The notes under the pieces are model-generated. The model made no database searches and was not told where the DNA came from. It saw nothing but the letters and a program-made list of their open reading frames with translations. The position numbers and the translations under genes are program-made. From NCBI GenBank assembly GCA_030017395.1, contig JASEIZ010000032.1, positions 1-13,750 on the forward strand: a DNA stretch of 13,750 bases, read 5' to 3'. This document shows positions 1 through 6,613 of the stretch, piece after piece; the first letter of the stretch is position 1; each line of letters begins with the position of its first letter. Source of the DNA: Desulfobacterales bacterium (GTDB lineage: Bacteria; Desulfobacterota; Desulfobacteria; Desulfobacterales; ETH-SRB1).

Positions 1-21
1 TGGGGATGTTCAACAATAAGG

Positions 22-903
22 ATGGAACATATTGTGGAACAAGACAGGTTTCGCAAGATCAACAGAGTCTTATGGATTATCTTGATCCTGAATTTTGGCG
101 TTGCTGGTGCCAAGCTGTTTTATGGCTGGTTGACAAATAGCGCCAGCATCATGGCAGATGGTTATCACTCGCTTTCTGACGGCTCATCCAATATTGTCGG
201 TCTGATCGGCATGTGGATGGCCTCCAGGCCTAAGAGTGAACACTACCCTTATGGCCGTGCCAAGTATGAAAGCCTGACTTCGTTGGGGATCGCGGTGCTG
301 CTCTTTCTGGTTTGCTTTAATGTTCTGCACACTTCAATAGATCGCTTTCTGCATCCCGTCCAGATCAAAATTGGCATGGCAAGTTTTTTGGTCATGATTA
401 TTACCCTTATAATTAATGTTGTCGTTATGCTGTATGAACGCAACAGAGGCCAGGCGCTCCAAAGTCAAATATTGATATCCGACTCACTCCATACGGGAGC
501 GGATATCTTTACGACCTCTTCCGTAATAATCGGCCTTTTAGTCATTCGGGCTGGGTATCCGATCGTTGATCCTTTAATGGCGTTTTTAATCAGTATATTC
601 ATCGGCTACGCGGCAATTGGTATCCTTAAAACAAACTTCACGATATTAACCGATGCCGCGGTTGTGGATGAACAACAGATAAAAGACATAGCTATGGGAA
701 TAGACGGCATAGAAGAGTGCCACAAAATAAGAAACCGCGGCTGGGATGGACATATCCACATTGACATGCATTGTCATATCAACCGTTATACGTCTTTAGA
801 AAAGGCGCATATGATCGCCCATTTGGTCGAAGATAATATCAAGGAAAAAATCCATGGCATTAAGGATGTCACCATCCACATAGAACCATCCAGGAATAAA
901 TAA
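22..903 (+). CDS. Cation diffusion facilitator (CDF/FieF-like) metal efflux transporter
   Basis: Inner-membrane proton-coupled exporter of divalent metal ions, 293 residues, a normal length for the family. Hydrophobic segments lie at about 15-33, 41-68, 85-103, 118-137, 160-177 and 183-202, followed by a cytoplasmic metal-binding domain from about 205. The transport site is visible as H49/D53 in helix 2 (HSLSD) and H157/D161 in helix 5 (HTGAD). E. coli FieF (YiiP) has Asp in place of the first His; the His-Asp/His-Asp form is usual in zinc-preferring CDF proteins such as CzcD, so zinc is the best guess. H263 and H286 in the C-terminal domain match regulatory-site positions. The frame is open to the window edge, so a longer N-terminus cannot be excluded, but this ATG fits the family start. 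AAGG lies only one base before it, too close to be a good ribosome site. The stop is six bases before the radical SAM gene, so co-transcription is likely. Confidence 0.93.
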   Translation: MEHIVEQDRFRKINRVLWIILILNFGVAGAKLFYGWLTNSASIMADGYHSLSDGSSNIVGLIGMWMASRPKSEHYPYGRAKYESLTSLGIAVLLFLVCFNVLHTSIDRFLHPVQIKIGMASFLVMIITLIINVVVMLYERNRGQALQSQILISDSLHTGADIFTTSSVIIGLLVIRAGYPIVDPLMAFLISIFIGYAAIGILKTNFTILTDAAVVDEQQIKDIAMGIDGIEECHKIRNRGWDGHIHIDMHCHINRYTSLEKAHMIAHLVEDNIKEKIHGIKDVTIHIEPSRNK

Positions 904-909
904 AAAACA

Positions 910-2796
910 ATGCTCTGCGGGACAAAATCATCCATGGCCGACCGCTCTAAACCCATTGTTTTGGTTTCCACTCCATGGCCCCTTTATAGCAGACCATCGA
1001 TTCAGCTTGGAGCATTAAAAGCCTATTTGAAATCAAGATTTCCGAAACTGCAAATAAAGGCGTTTCACCTGTATCTAAAGGTAGCGGAAAGAATCGGCTA
1101 CAAACTTTATCATGAAATTTCGGAAAGGACATGGTCCGCGGAATCAATATATGCGGCGCTGCTGTTTCCCGAACGGATTAATGAAATCAAAAAGGTTTTT
1201 TATCACGAAGCAAAAAACAATATAAGGCTTCGAAAAACCGACTTTGATGCGCTCATTGCAAAAATAAAAGAAATATCCGACAACATGATAGAAGCTATAG
1301 ACTGGGATAAATTCGAGCTTGCGGGTTTTTCAATCTGTCTTTGTCAACTCACATCTTCTCTTTATTTTATCAGAAAAATAAAAAAAAACTTTCCAAATAT
1401 TCGTATAGTAACAGGCGGCTCGATATTTACCGGAGATACGATCTATCAGATGCTTAAAACATTCGGCGAAATAGACTATGTGGTTAGCGGTGAGGGTGAA
1501 CTGCCGATAACCGGATTAATCCGTTATTTAATGAAGTCCGACGGCAACAGTAAAACGCCTTGTATTCCAGGACTTGTATCAAGAAACGGCTCCAATATAA
1601 CCGGTGATGTTTCGTTTAATCAGATAAAAGATCTAACCTCGTTGCCGCCTCCCGATTATGATGATTACTTTGATTTGCTTAAAACATTTAAACCGGATAA
1701 AACCTTTTTCCCGACTTTGTGTGCTGAAATTTCCAGGGGCTGCTGGTGGAAATCTATAAGAAAATCGGGCAAACAAAAAGGCTGTACCTTTTGCAATCTT
1801 AACCTCCAGTGGAACAATTACAGAAAAAAGGGCGCCGGGCAGGTTGCCTCTGAAATCGATTGTCTGACAAAAAAGTATAAAACCCTCTCTATTGCCTTCA
1901 TGGATAATCTGCTTCCGCTTAAGGAAAGCAGGGAAATATTTTTGCGCATTCATAAACTGGGTAAAGATCTGCGCCTGTTTGCAGAGATACGGGCAAACAC
2001 GTCATACGAGGTGTTAAAAGCCATGCGCTTGGCCGGTGTTGAAGAGGTACAGATAGGAATAGAAGCATTAAGCACAAGGCTTCTCAAAAAGTTTAATAAG
2101 GGGACTACCTGTATCCGGAATCTGGAAGTAATGAAACATTGCGAGGAGCTCGGCATCGCCGACATATCAAACCTGATTCTTTGCTTTCCCGGAAGCGATA
2201 TAATGGATATAAAGGAAACCTTGCGCGCCCTTGATTTTGCGTTTCCTTTTCGCCCACTAAGGGTCGTTAACTTCTGGCTCGGCCTCGGAAGTCCTGTCTG
2301 GGAAAATCGGCACGCCTCTGGCCTTACAGCGGTTTTTAACCACCACAACTACGCTGCATTATTTCCACCGGATGTTTTTCAATCTATTGGTTTTATGATA
2401 CAGTCTTTCAAAATGGACCGTGTATATCAGAAAAAACTGTGGCAGCCTGTTAAGAAAAAGGTAAAAGCCTGGAAAAAATCGTATGCCGAACTCCACAGCG
2501 GTCTTTCATGTTCACCGATTCTCAGCTTTAGTGACGGAGGCGATTTTTTAATCATCCGCCAAAAACGCCCGGGGGCGGATCCGTTGACGCATCGCGTGAA
2601 CGGAATCTACAGAAACATATACCTTTTTTGCCGGACCAACCGTTCACTAAAGCGTATTATAGCCGATTTCCCGCAAATAGGCGAAGACAGAATTATAAAT
2701 TTTTTAAAGATGATGGAAAATAAAAGGTTGATATACGAAGAAAATAATAGATACTTAAGCCTTGCCATCAAAGCGAGAAAGGAAGAAAGACAATGA
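910..2796 (+). CDS. B12-binding radical SAM protein, RiPP-maturation methyltransferase-like
   Basis: Predicted cytoplasmic cobalamin- and 4Fe-4S-dependent radical SAM enzyme, 628 residues; relatives C-methylate peptides at unactivated carbons. An N-terminal Rossmann-type B12-binding domain (about 14-208) has the typical LVSTPWPL start, a TGGSIF turn near 168-173 and GEGE at 194-197. It lacks the DxHxxG motif, so cobalamin would bind without a protein His ligand. The radical SAM barrel follows (about 268-470). Its cluster motif begins with SRGCWW and ends with GCTFCNLN, giving cysteines C278, C292 and C295. The RGCWW/CTFC wording matches the RiPP rSAM family, but there the spacing is CX7CX2C; here it is CX13CX2C with a Lys-rich insert. 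MDNLLP at 331-336 fits the same family. A C-terminal winged-helix-like domain (about 555-620) ends in YLSLA, again typical. An alternative start is the ATG at 934, closer to the family start; neither has a clear ribosome site. It overlaps the next gene by ATGA. The substrate is unknown. Confidence 0.85.
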   Translation: MLCGTKSSMADRSKPIVLVSTPWPLYSRPSIQLGALKAYLKSRFPKLQIKAFHLYLKVAERIGYKLYHEISERTWSAESIYAALLFPERINEIKKVFYHEAKNNIRLRKTDFDALIAKIKEISDNMIEAIDWDKFELAGFSICLCQLTSSLYFIRKIKKNFPNIRIVTGGSIFTGDTIYQMLKTFGEIDYVVSGEGELPITGLIRYLMKSDGNSKTPCIPGLVSRNGSNITGDVSFNQIKDLTSLPPPDYDDYFDLLKTFKPDKTFFPTLCAEISRGCWWKSIRKSGKQKGCTFCNLNLQWNNYRKKGAGQVASEIDCLTKKYKTLSIAFMDNLLPLKESREIFLRIHKLGKDLRLFAEIRANTSYEVLKAMRLAGVEEVQIGIEALSTRLLKKFNKGTTCIRNLEVMKHCEELGIADISNLILCFPGSDIMDIKETLRALDFAFPFRPLRVVNFWLGLGSPVWENRHASGLTAVFNHHNYAALFPPDVFQSIGFMIQSFKMDRVYQKKLWQPVKKKVKAWKKSYAELHSGLSCSPILSFSDGGDFLIIRQKRPGADPLTHRVNGIYRNIYLFCRTNRSLKRIIADFPQIGEDRIINFLKMMENKRLIYEENNRYLSLAIKARKEERQ

Positions 2797-3860
2797 TCAA
2801 AAACTTTCGGGCAAACTGTCTTCCGGTTTTAATCGGAAGTCTTCCGATAAACAATCACTCGGAAGCTATAAAGCTTGTTTATAAATATACTCCTGAAATA
2901 CCATTATGGGTTCAACTACCTGTTTTTAAAGAGGAGGGCATGCTGGCTCAATTTATGCCTGGAATGCCCGGTTTAACCATTGAAAATGATAAATCATTTA
3001 TAGACACTGCCGGCAATAATTTTGATAATGAACTTGTTTCATTCTACGAAGATTATATGGCTGTAACGGAAGGTGTAACCGATCTTTTATCGTCGCGATT
3101 TGCCCTTACAACCGATACAGCCGCGGGTTTTTTTGAACTTATAAAACAAACCAAGACGCTTTCCAATCCTTTGGTTGCAGTCAAAGGGCAAATTACAGGC
3201 CCAATAACTTTCTGCACAGGCGTAAACGACCAAAATGGAAGAGCTGTTTTTTATAATAACCAGATAAGGGACGCTGCCGTAAAGCTATTAGCCATGAAAA
3301 GCAAATGGCAGGCCAGACAGCTTTCTCAATTCAAATGTCCGGTAATTATTTTTTTTGATGAGCCCGCCATTGCCGGGTTTGGCTCATCAGCATTTATCAG
3401 CATATCGCGTGATGAGATTTTAAAATGCTTTGAAGAAACCTTTGAAGCAGTACATTCCGAAGGCGGCCTCGTTGGAATACATGTCTGCGCTAATGCCGAC
3501 TGGTCGCTGGTTCTGGAATCTTCCGCAGATATTGTCAGCTTTGATGCTTATTCCTTTTTTGACAGGTTCATTCTTTACTCTGAACAAATTAAAAGGTTTA
3601 TGAATTCAGGCCGCATACTGGCATGGGGTATTGTCCCGACCTCAAATTCTGAGGATATTAAAAGAGAAACAACCGATTCGCTGGTGTCAAAATGGGAGAA
3701 TAAAGCCGGTCAAATAGAGCTGCTCGGCATTGACAGATCGAAAATACTAACCCAGTCCCTTATAACCCCAAGTTGCGGAACAGGTTCACTGAAAATAGAA
3801 CATGCAATAAAAGTGCTTGAATTGACAAAAGAGGTTTCAAGGCGGTTGAGAAAAAAATAA
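2793..3860 (+). CDS. MetE C-terminal/UroD-like zinc methyltransferase (core-MetE type)
   Basis: 355 residues matching only the catalytic C-terminal barrel of cobalamin-independent methionine synthase, a fold shared with corrinoid:thiol methyltransferases. Zinc-site residues are recognisable: H230 and C232 in GIHVCANADW, and C328 in TPSCGTGS, corresponding to His641, Cys643 and Cys726 of E. coli MetE. At the fourth position (Glu665) the SFDAY stretch offers D251, so Asp may replace Glu. Other family signatures are KGQITGPITF (131-140), FFDEPAI (187-193) and LAWGIVPT (276-283). The folate-binding N-terminal half of full MetE is missing, as in folate-independent (MesA-MesD type) enzymes, which take methyl groups from corrinoid proteins or other donors. 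The start overlaps the radical SAM stop by four bases and has an AAAGGA ribosome site nine bases upstream (2778-2783). Methionine synthesis, methyl transfer to another thiol, or methyl supply to or from the B12-radical SAM partner are all possible; the pairing favours a joint role. Confidence 0.82.
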   Translation: MIKNFRANCLPVLIGSLPINNHSEAIKLVYKYTPEIPLWVQLPVFKEEGMLAQFMPGMPGLTIENDKSFIDTAGNNFDNELVSFYEDYMAVTEGVTDLLSSRFALTTDTAAGFFELIKQTKTLSNPLVAVKGQITGPITFCTGVNDQNGRAVFYNNQIRDAAVKLLAMKSKWQARQLSQFKCPVIIFFDEPAIAGFGSSAFISISRDEILKCFEETFEAVHSEGGLVGIHVCANADWSLVLESSADIVSFDAYSFFDRFILYSEQIKRFMNSGRILAWGIVPTSNSEDIKRETTDSLVSKWENKAGQIELLGIDRSKILTQSLITPSCGTGSLKIEHAIKVLELTKEVSRRLRKK

Positions 3861-3877
3861 GGCTTAAGGATGAAATT

Positions 3878-3915
3878 AAGGCAGAATGGAGCGGGTTTAA
3901 GGTTTCCTGCCTTTT
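3878..3915 (+). terminator. Possible terminator at convergent gene ends
   Basis: AAGGCAG at 3878-3884 pairs with CTGCCTT at 3907-3913, followed by two more T, after the stop of the MetE-like gene. The loop of about 22 bases is long and the right arm lies inside the 3' end of the opposing gene, so this is a weak candidate. The two genes converge with only 36 bases between them, which makes some terminator here plausible. Confidence 0.3.
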
Positions 3916-4364
3916 ACATCATGAACCCCCAATCCGCCGGATGAAAACTGATCAACGATTATTTCGTAAAACCTTTTCTGTTGCGACGGCAAAAGCAGCT
4001 CCTTTTCCTCCAAGATATGATCAATAACGTCGCTTTCCAGTTCTGACTGGTACCGCAATATCTCTCTGTAGGTTTCGTTTATTTTTGACTTGTCAATAGG
4101 TTGAGCAAACAAAAGGTCTGCCAGCTTCGACCTTTTAATACAAAGGTCATCCCTAATCTCTTCCACCCTTGGCAAAAAACTGCTGCGAATTAATTCAACC
4201 TGGCTCCGTTGCGTTTCTGTAAGGTCGGAAATCAAGTCCAGGTATCCCCTGATATTAACCCTGTCTGTTTGTTTTTTCTTCAAGCGAAAATATATAACAG
4301 CCAAAACAATGGTCATTATAATAATCGTGGTAAAACATCCAAAAACAAAATATAAAATCGGCAT
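3897..4364 (-). CDS. Spy/CpxP/CnrX-like membrane-anchored metal-sensor protein
   Basis: 155 residues: one hydrophobic helix (about 4-27), then an all-helical domain with the LTETQRSQ motif (48-55) and a later LPSQQKRFYEI segment (125-135). This LTxxQ pattern marks the Spy/CpxP/ZraP/CnrX superfamily of helical-hairpin proteins involved in envelope and heavy-metal stress. As the third gene after an ECF sigma factor and its zinc-finger anti-sigma factor it resembles the sensor partner of CnrYXH-type systems. RLKKK directly after the helix would, by the positive-inside rule, place the domain in the cytoplasm, against the periplasmic location of known relatives. No His-rich tail like ZraP is present; histidines are few (H116, H148). 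GAGG seven bases before the ATG is a good ribosome site. The gene follows the anti-sigma stop after nine bases. Ligand and topology remain uncertain. Confidence 0.72.
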   Translation of the reverse strand: MPILYFVFGCFTTIIIMTIVLAVIYFRLKKKQTDRVNIRGYLDLISDLTETQRSQVELIRSSFLPRVEEIRDDLCIKRSKLADLLFAQPIDKSKINETYREILRYQSELESDVIDHILEEKELLLPSQQKRFYEIIVDQFSSGGLGVHDVKGRKP

Positions 4365-4373
4365 GGTTTAACC

Positions 4374-4781
4374 TCATTGTTTTATGGCAAAGAGTTTAAA
4401 ATAAATATAACTAATAGAACAGGGAGGAAAATCACTAAACTCGTCAAGCGTGGCGGTTCTTAAAACCCTTTGTGTATTAAGAAGGTTATAAAATTTTTCA
4501 AAAAATTTAAGTGGATGTAAAAACATATTATATTTAAAACCGTCTCTTTCAGGCAAAACCGCTTCTTTCGCGATCTGCCGCATAAGCCGTGCGGAAAATT
4601 GGGCTGAAGGGCTGTAAACCGGCATCTCTTTGAATGCTGCATCCACCTGCTGTAAGAGCTTTAATTCTTCTCGGCACACATGGCAGTGCAAAAGATGCTG
4701 GCCCACGTATTTGGATTGCTCTGAATCGAGCTCATTATCTATGTAAGAGGAAATTTTTTCTTTAATTTTTAGGCAATTCAA
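4374..4781 (-). CDS. Zinc-finger (zf-HC2) anti-sigma factor
   Basis: Putative anti-sigma factor of the ZAS type, binding and inhibiting the ECF sigma factor encoded just upstream. The TTG start at 4781 is chosen because AAGGAG (4789-4794) stands seven bases ahead of it; an in-frame ATG at 4811 would give 145 residues but needs a longer overlap with the sigma gene and has no evident ribosome site. From the TTG the protein has 135 residues. Zinc ligands are C3, H29, C33 and C36 (HLLHCHVC, the Hx3Cx2C motif); the conserved first Cys is kept in the shorter form. A DNEL motif follows the first helix, as is usual in zf-HC2. The C-terminal half shows no clear transmembrane helix, so this looks like a soluble, not membrane-bound, anti-sigma factor; it ends with a DEFSDFPP segment of unknown role. 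Release could come from metal or thiol oxidation at the zinc site, or through the downstream sensor; both are inference. Confidence 0.78.
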   Translation of the reverse strand: MNCLKIKEKISSYIDNELDSEQSKYVGQHLLHCHVCREELKLLQQVDAAFKEMPVYSPSAQFSARLMRQIAKEAVLPERDGFKYNMFLHPLKFFEKFYNLLNTQRVLRTATLDEFSDFPPCSISYIYFKLFAIKQ

Positions 4782-4785
4782 AATA

Positions 4786-5358
4786 TTACTCCTTATGTTC
4801 CATACTGACATACTGTTTCAGGCGCTGACGCGCTCTATAAATCAAAGATTCAACGCTTGAGACAGTGGCGTTTAAAATCTCGCTGATTTCCTGATAAGAA
4901 AATTCCTGCTGCACCCGAAGAAGCAAAGCCGCTCTCTGACTCTCCGGAAGCAGACGCATACCCGACATAATATTTTCCATCACTTCCCGTCTTTCCGCAG
5001 ATTCGGGAATCTTCGTCTCTGTAAACATTTCTCTTTCAACAACTCTATCTCCTATCAAACGCGAGTAATGCTTGCGACGCTTTAACTCATTCATGGAAAG
5101 GTTAAAAGCTATTTTAAATATCCATGTTGATGCTTTTGTGTTTTTTACGGCTTTATATTTCGGGGCTGCTTGATAAATTCTCAGAAACACCTCCTGGACC
5201 ACCTCTTCGGCTGAAGAATGGTCCATGAGATATCTGTAAACAAAATTATAAATTGGCTTTTTATACTGATTTACTATGCGTTCAAATGCCTGATGATTCC
5301 GATTGCCGACAGCTTTGATCAAATCCTGATCTGAATTATCCCCGAAAATATTTTTCAT
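4786..5358 (-). CDS. ECF-type RNA polymerase sigma factor (RpoE-like)
   Basis: 190 residues, normal for an extracytoplasmic-function sigma-70 factor. Region 2 spans about 22-96, with the core-binding stretch SSAEEVVQEVFLRIY (48-62) and the -10-reading helix around TWIFKIAFNLSMNELKR (78-94). Region 4 spans about 126-183, including LPESQRAALLLR (137-148) and the helix-turn-helix YQEISEILNATVSSVESLIY (155-174). Only regions 2 and 4 are present, as expected. It would direct RNA polymerase to a small regulon, probably including its own operon. The stop is 4 bases past the anti-sigma TTG start on the minus strand, so the two genes are close or just overlap and are likely coupled. A 10-bp inverted repeat lies about 36-60 bases upstream of the start. 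No convincing autoregulatory GGAAC-type promoter was found on the coding strand, so regulation is not shown by sequence. Confidence 0.93.
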   Translation of the reverse strand: MKNIFGDNSDQDLIKAVGNRNHQAFERIVNQYKKPIYNFVYRYLMDHSSAEEVVQEVFLRIYQAAPKYKAVKNTKASTWIFKIAFNLSMNELKRRKHYSRLIGDRVVEREMFTETKIPESAERREVMENIMSGMRLLPESQRAALLLRVQQEFSYQEISEILNATVSSVESLIYRARQRLKQYVSMEHKE

Positions 5359-5393
5359 GGGCCTATATCTTTTTTAATTTTTAATCTATCGCT

Positions 5394-5418
5394 TCAATTG
5401 AGCGAAAAGCTCAATTGA
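5394..5418. promoter_or_regulatory. Perfect 10-bp inverted repeat upstream of the sigma gene
   Basis: TCAATTGAGC (5394-5403) and its exact reverse complement GCTCAATTGA (5409-5418) flank GAAAA. It lies in the 102-base gap between the sigma gene start (5358) and the TauE stop (5461). No T-run follows on either strand, so it is a poor intrinsic terminator. It may be an operator, or a hairpin in the sigma mRNA leader. Confidence 0.5.
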
Positions 5419-5460
5419 TAGTTGTCGGGAACCGGCAATCAGGTGTCGAGAGCATCAATA

Positions 5461-6414
5461 TTAAAACAAGAAATTGACAATATATTTTCCGGCAAGCAGC
5501 ACTATTATAATTGCAAGAATTGTTTTAATTATTTTTGCTGACATATGCTTTTGTAATCTTGCCCCGCAGTACATGCCTGCAAAACCACCTGCGCCGAACA
5601 GCGCGCCCAGCGCCCAGTCGGGACTGATTGCCAAGCCCGTGTGCGCATAATATGGCGCTATTACCGTGTAAAAAAGAACCCCGACAACAGAGGTTAATAA
5701 TGTCCCTAAAAGAGCGGCCCCTGCTATCGTATATACCGGAAGTCCGAAAACAGCCACAAGAAACGGGGCGATAATTGCTCCTCCACCTATTCCATAAGTT
5801 CCACCGATTATTCCAACAACAAATGTAAGCGTAAATAACACAATAGTATTAAAGGTAAAGGTTTCACCATAGAAACTATAGGTATAATGAGTCAATGAAA
5901 ACTTGACTGTTTTAACCGTAATCTCATGATCGTCGCCGGATTTACCGCCCTTCCTGATTTTATCAAATCTTTGCTTGAATTTTTCTTCAAGCTCTTTGGC
6001 TTTTTGTGTTTTGCCGCCTTTTTTTACAATTGTATAAAAGAGCCTCAAACCGATATAAAGCAGAACGCACCCGACAAAAAATTTAAAGTTTTTCGGATCA
6101 GGAAGATATTTTATACGAATAACAGCGCCGATAAATACGCCCGGAAGCGTGCCTGCAATAATTACCCATACAAGAGGCCACGCCATCCTTCCTTCCCTGA
6201 TATATCTGTACACACCGCTGGGAATTGCGACGATATTATAGACAAGATTTGTTGGGCTTACTGCAGGGCTGGTAAAACCGAGCACGCTGACCTGAAAAGG
6301 CAAAAGAAGAAAAGCTCCTGACACACCACCCATTGAGGTAAATGTTGAAACAACAAATGCGACGATAAAAGGTATTAGCGGAGATACATGGATTCCTGAA
6401 ACTTCAAAATACAT
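5461..6414 (-). CDS. TauE/SafE family (sulfite exporter-like) membrane permease
   Basis: Inner-membrane permease of 317 residues. Members move sulfite, organosulfonates or related anions; the substrate here is not determinable. The two family repeats are visible: the first with STFTSMGGVSGAFLLLP (23-39), the second with GIIGGTYGIGGGAIIAPFL (201-219). About eight hydrophobic segments are grouped four and four, at roughly 12-40, 55-70, 78-100 and 112-130, then 188-222, 228-252, 265-283 and 294-316. Between the halves is a highly charged loop (about 131-172, rich in Lys and Glu) that is probably cytoplasmic and longer than in minimal family members. AGGAGG at 6423-6428, eight bases before the ATG, is the strongest ribosome site in the window and fixes the start. 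The gene is preceded by larE on the same strand after about 200 bases, so it is likely a separate transcript. A sulfur role fits a sulfate reducer but is inference. Confidence 0.9.
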   Translation of the reverse strand: MYFEVSGIHVSPLIPFIVAFVVSTFTSMGGVSGAFLLLPFQVSVLGFTSPAVSPTNLVYNIVAIPSGVYRYIREGRMAWPLVWVIIAGTLPGVFIGAVIRIKYLPDPKNFKFFVGCVLLYIGLRLFYTIVKKGGKTQKAKELEEKFKQRFDKIRKGGKSGDDHEITVKTVKFSLTHYTYSFYGETFTFNTIVLFTLTFVVGIIGGTYGIGGGAIIAPFLVAVFGLPVYTIAGAALLGTLLTSVVGVLFYTVIAPYYAHTGLAISPDWALGALFGAGGFAGMYCGARLQKHMSAKIIKTILAIIIVLLAGKYIVNFLF

Positions 6415-6422
6415 GGCCTGGC

Positions 6423-6428
6423 CCTCCT
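6423..6428 (-). promoter_or_regulatory. Shine-Dalgarno site of the TauE/SafE gene
   Basis: AGGAGG read on the minus strand, eight bases before the ATG at 6414. The consensus match is perfect, unlike most genes in the window, and suggests strong translation of the permease. Confidence 0.75.
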
Positions 6429-6518
6429 GTGTTGGGTTCTGAAAACATTCCGATTTTTTATGTTTTGTGCAAATAAGGAAACAATATTTTGTTCTTTATG
6501 TTAAACAACTCAAACAGG

Positions 6519-6540
6519 AAAAACTTGCACAAGTATTTTT
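6519..6540 (-). terminator. Weak terminator-like palindrome after larE
   Basis: Read on the minus strand, ACTTG-TG-CAAGT is followed by TTTTT and preceded by an A-run, about 75 bases downstream of the larE stop. The stem is only five GC-poor pairs with a two-base centre, so this is tentative. The rest of the gap at 6415-6613 shows no gene. Confidence 0.22.
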
Positions 6541-6613
6541 ATAGTTGATGCTCTCCGCCGCAAGCAGTGGGAAATGCGCTCGCTTTTGCGGTTTCATATC
6601 AAATCGTAAAAAG

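Noticed and set aside
1950..2348. 132-codon open frame on the minus strand
   Set aside because: It lies wholly inside the radical SAM gene, has no recognisable domain, and the plus-strand frame carries clear family motifs.
2797..3900. Possible RiPP precursor peptide next to the radical SAM gene
   Set aside because: The 3' neighbour is the MetE-like gene with no gap, and only six bases separate the gene from the CDF gene upstream, so there is no room for a precursor in the window.
5420..5460. GGGAACC resembling an ECF -35 element
   Set aside because: It is on the plus strand, pointing away from the sigma gene into the end of the TauE gene; no matching -10 in the right orientation was found.
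5926..6321. 131-codon open frame on the plus strand
   Set aside because: It is antisense to the TauE/SafE gene, whose membrane repeats are unmistakable.
6550..6585. CCGCAA/TTGCGG inverted arms downstream of larE
   Set aside because: The arms are short and interrupted, the loop is long, and no T-run follows.
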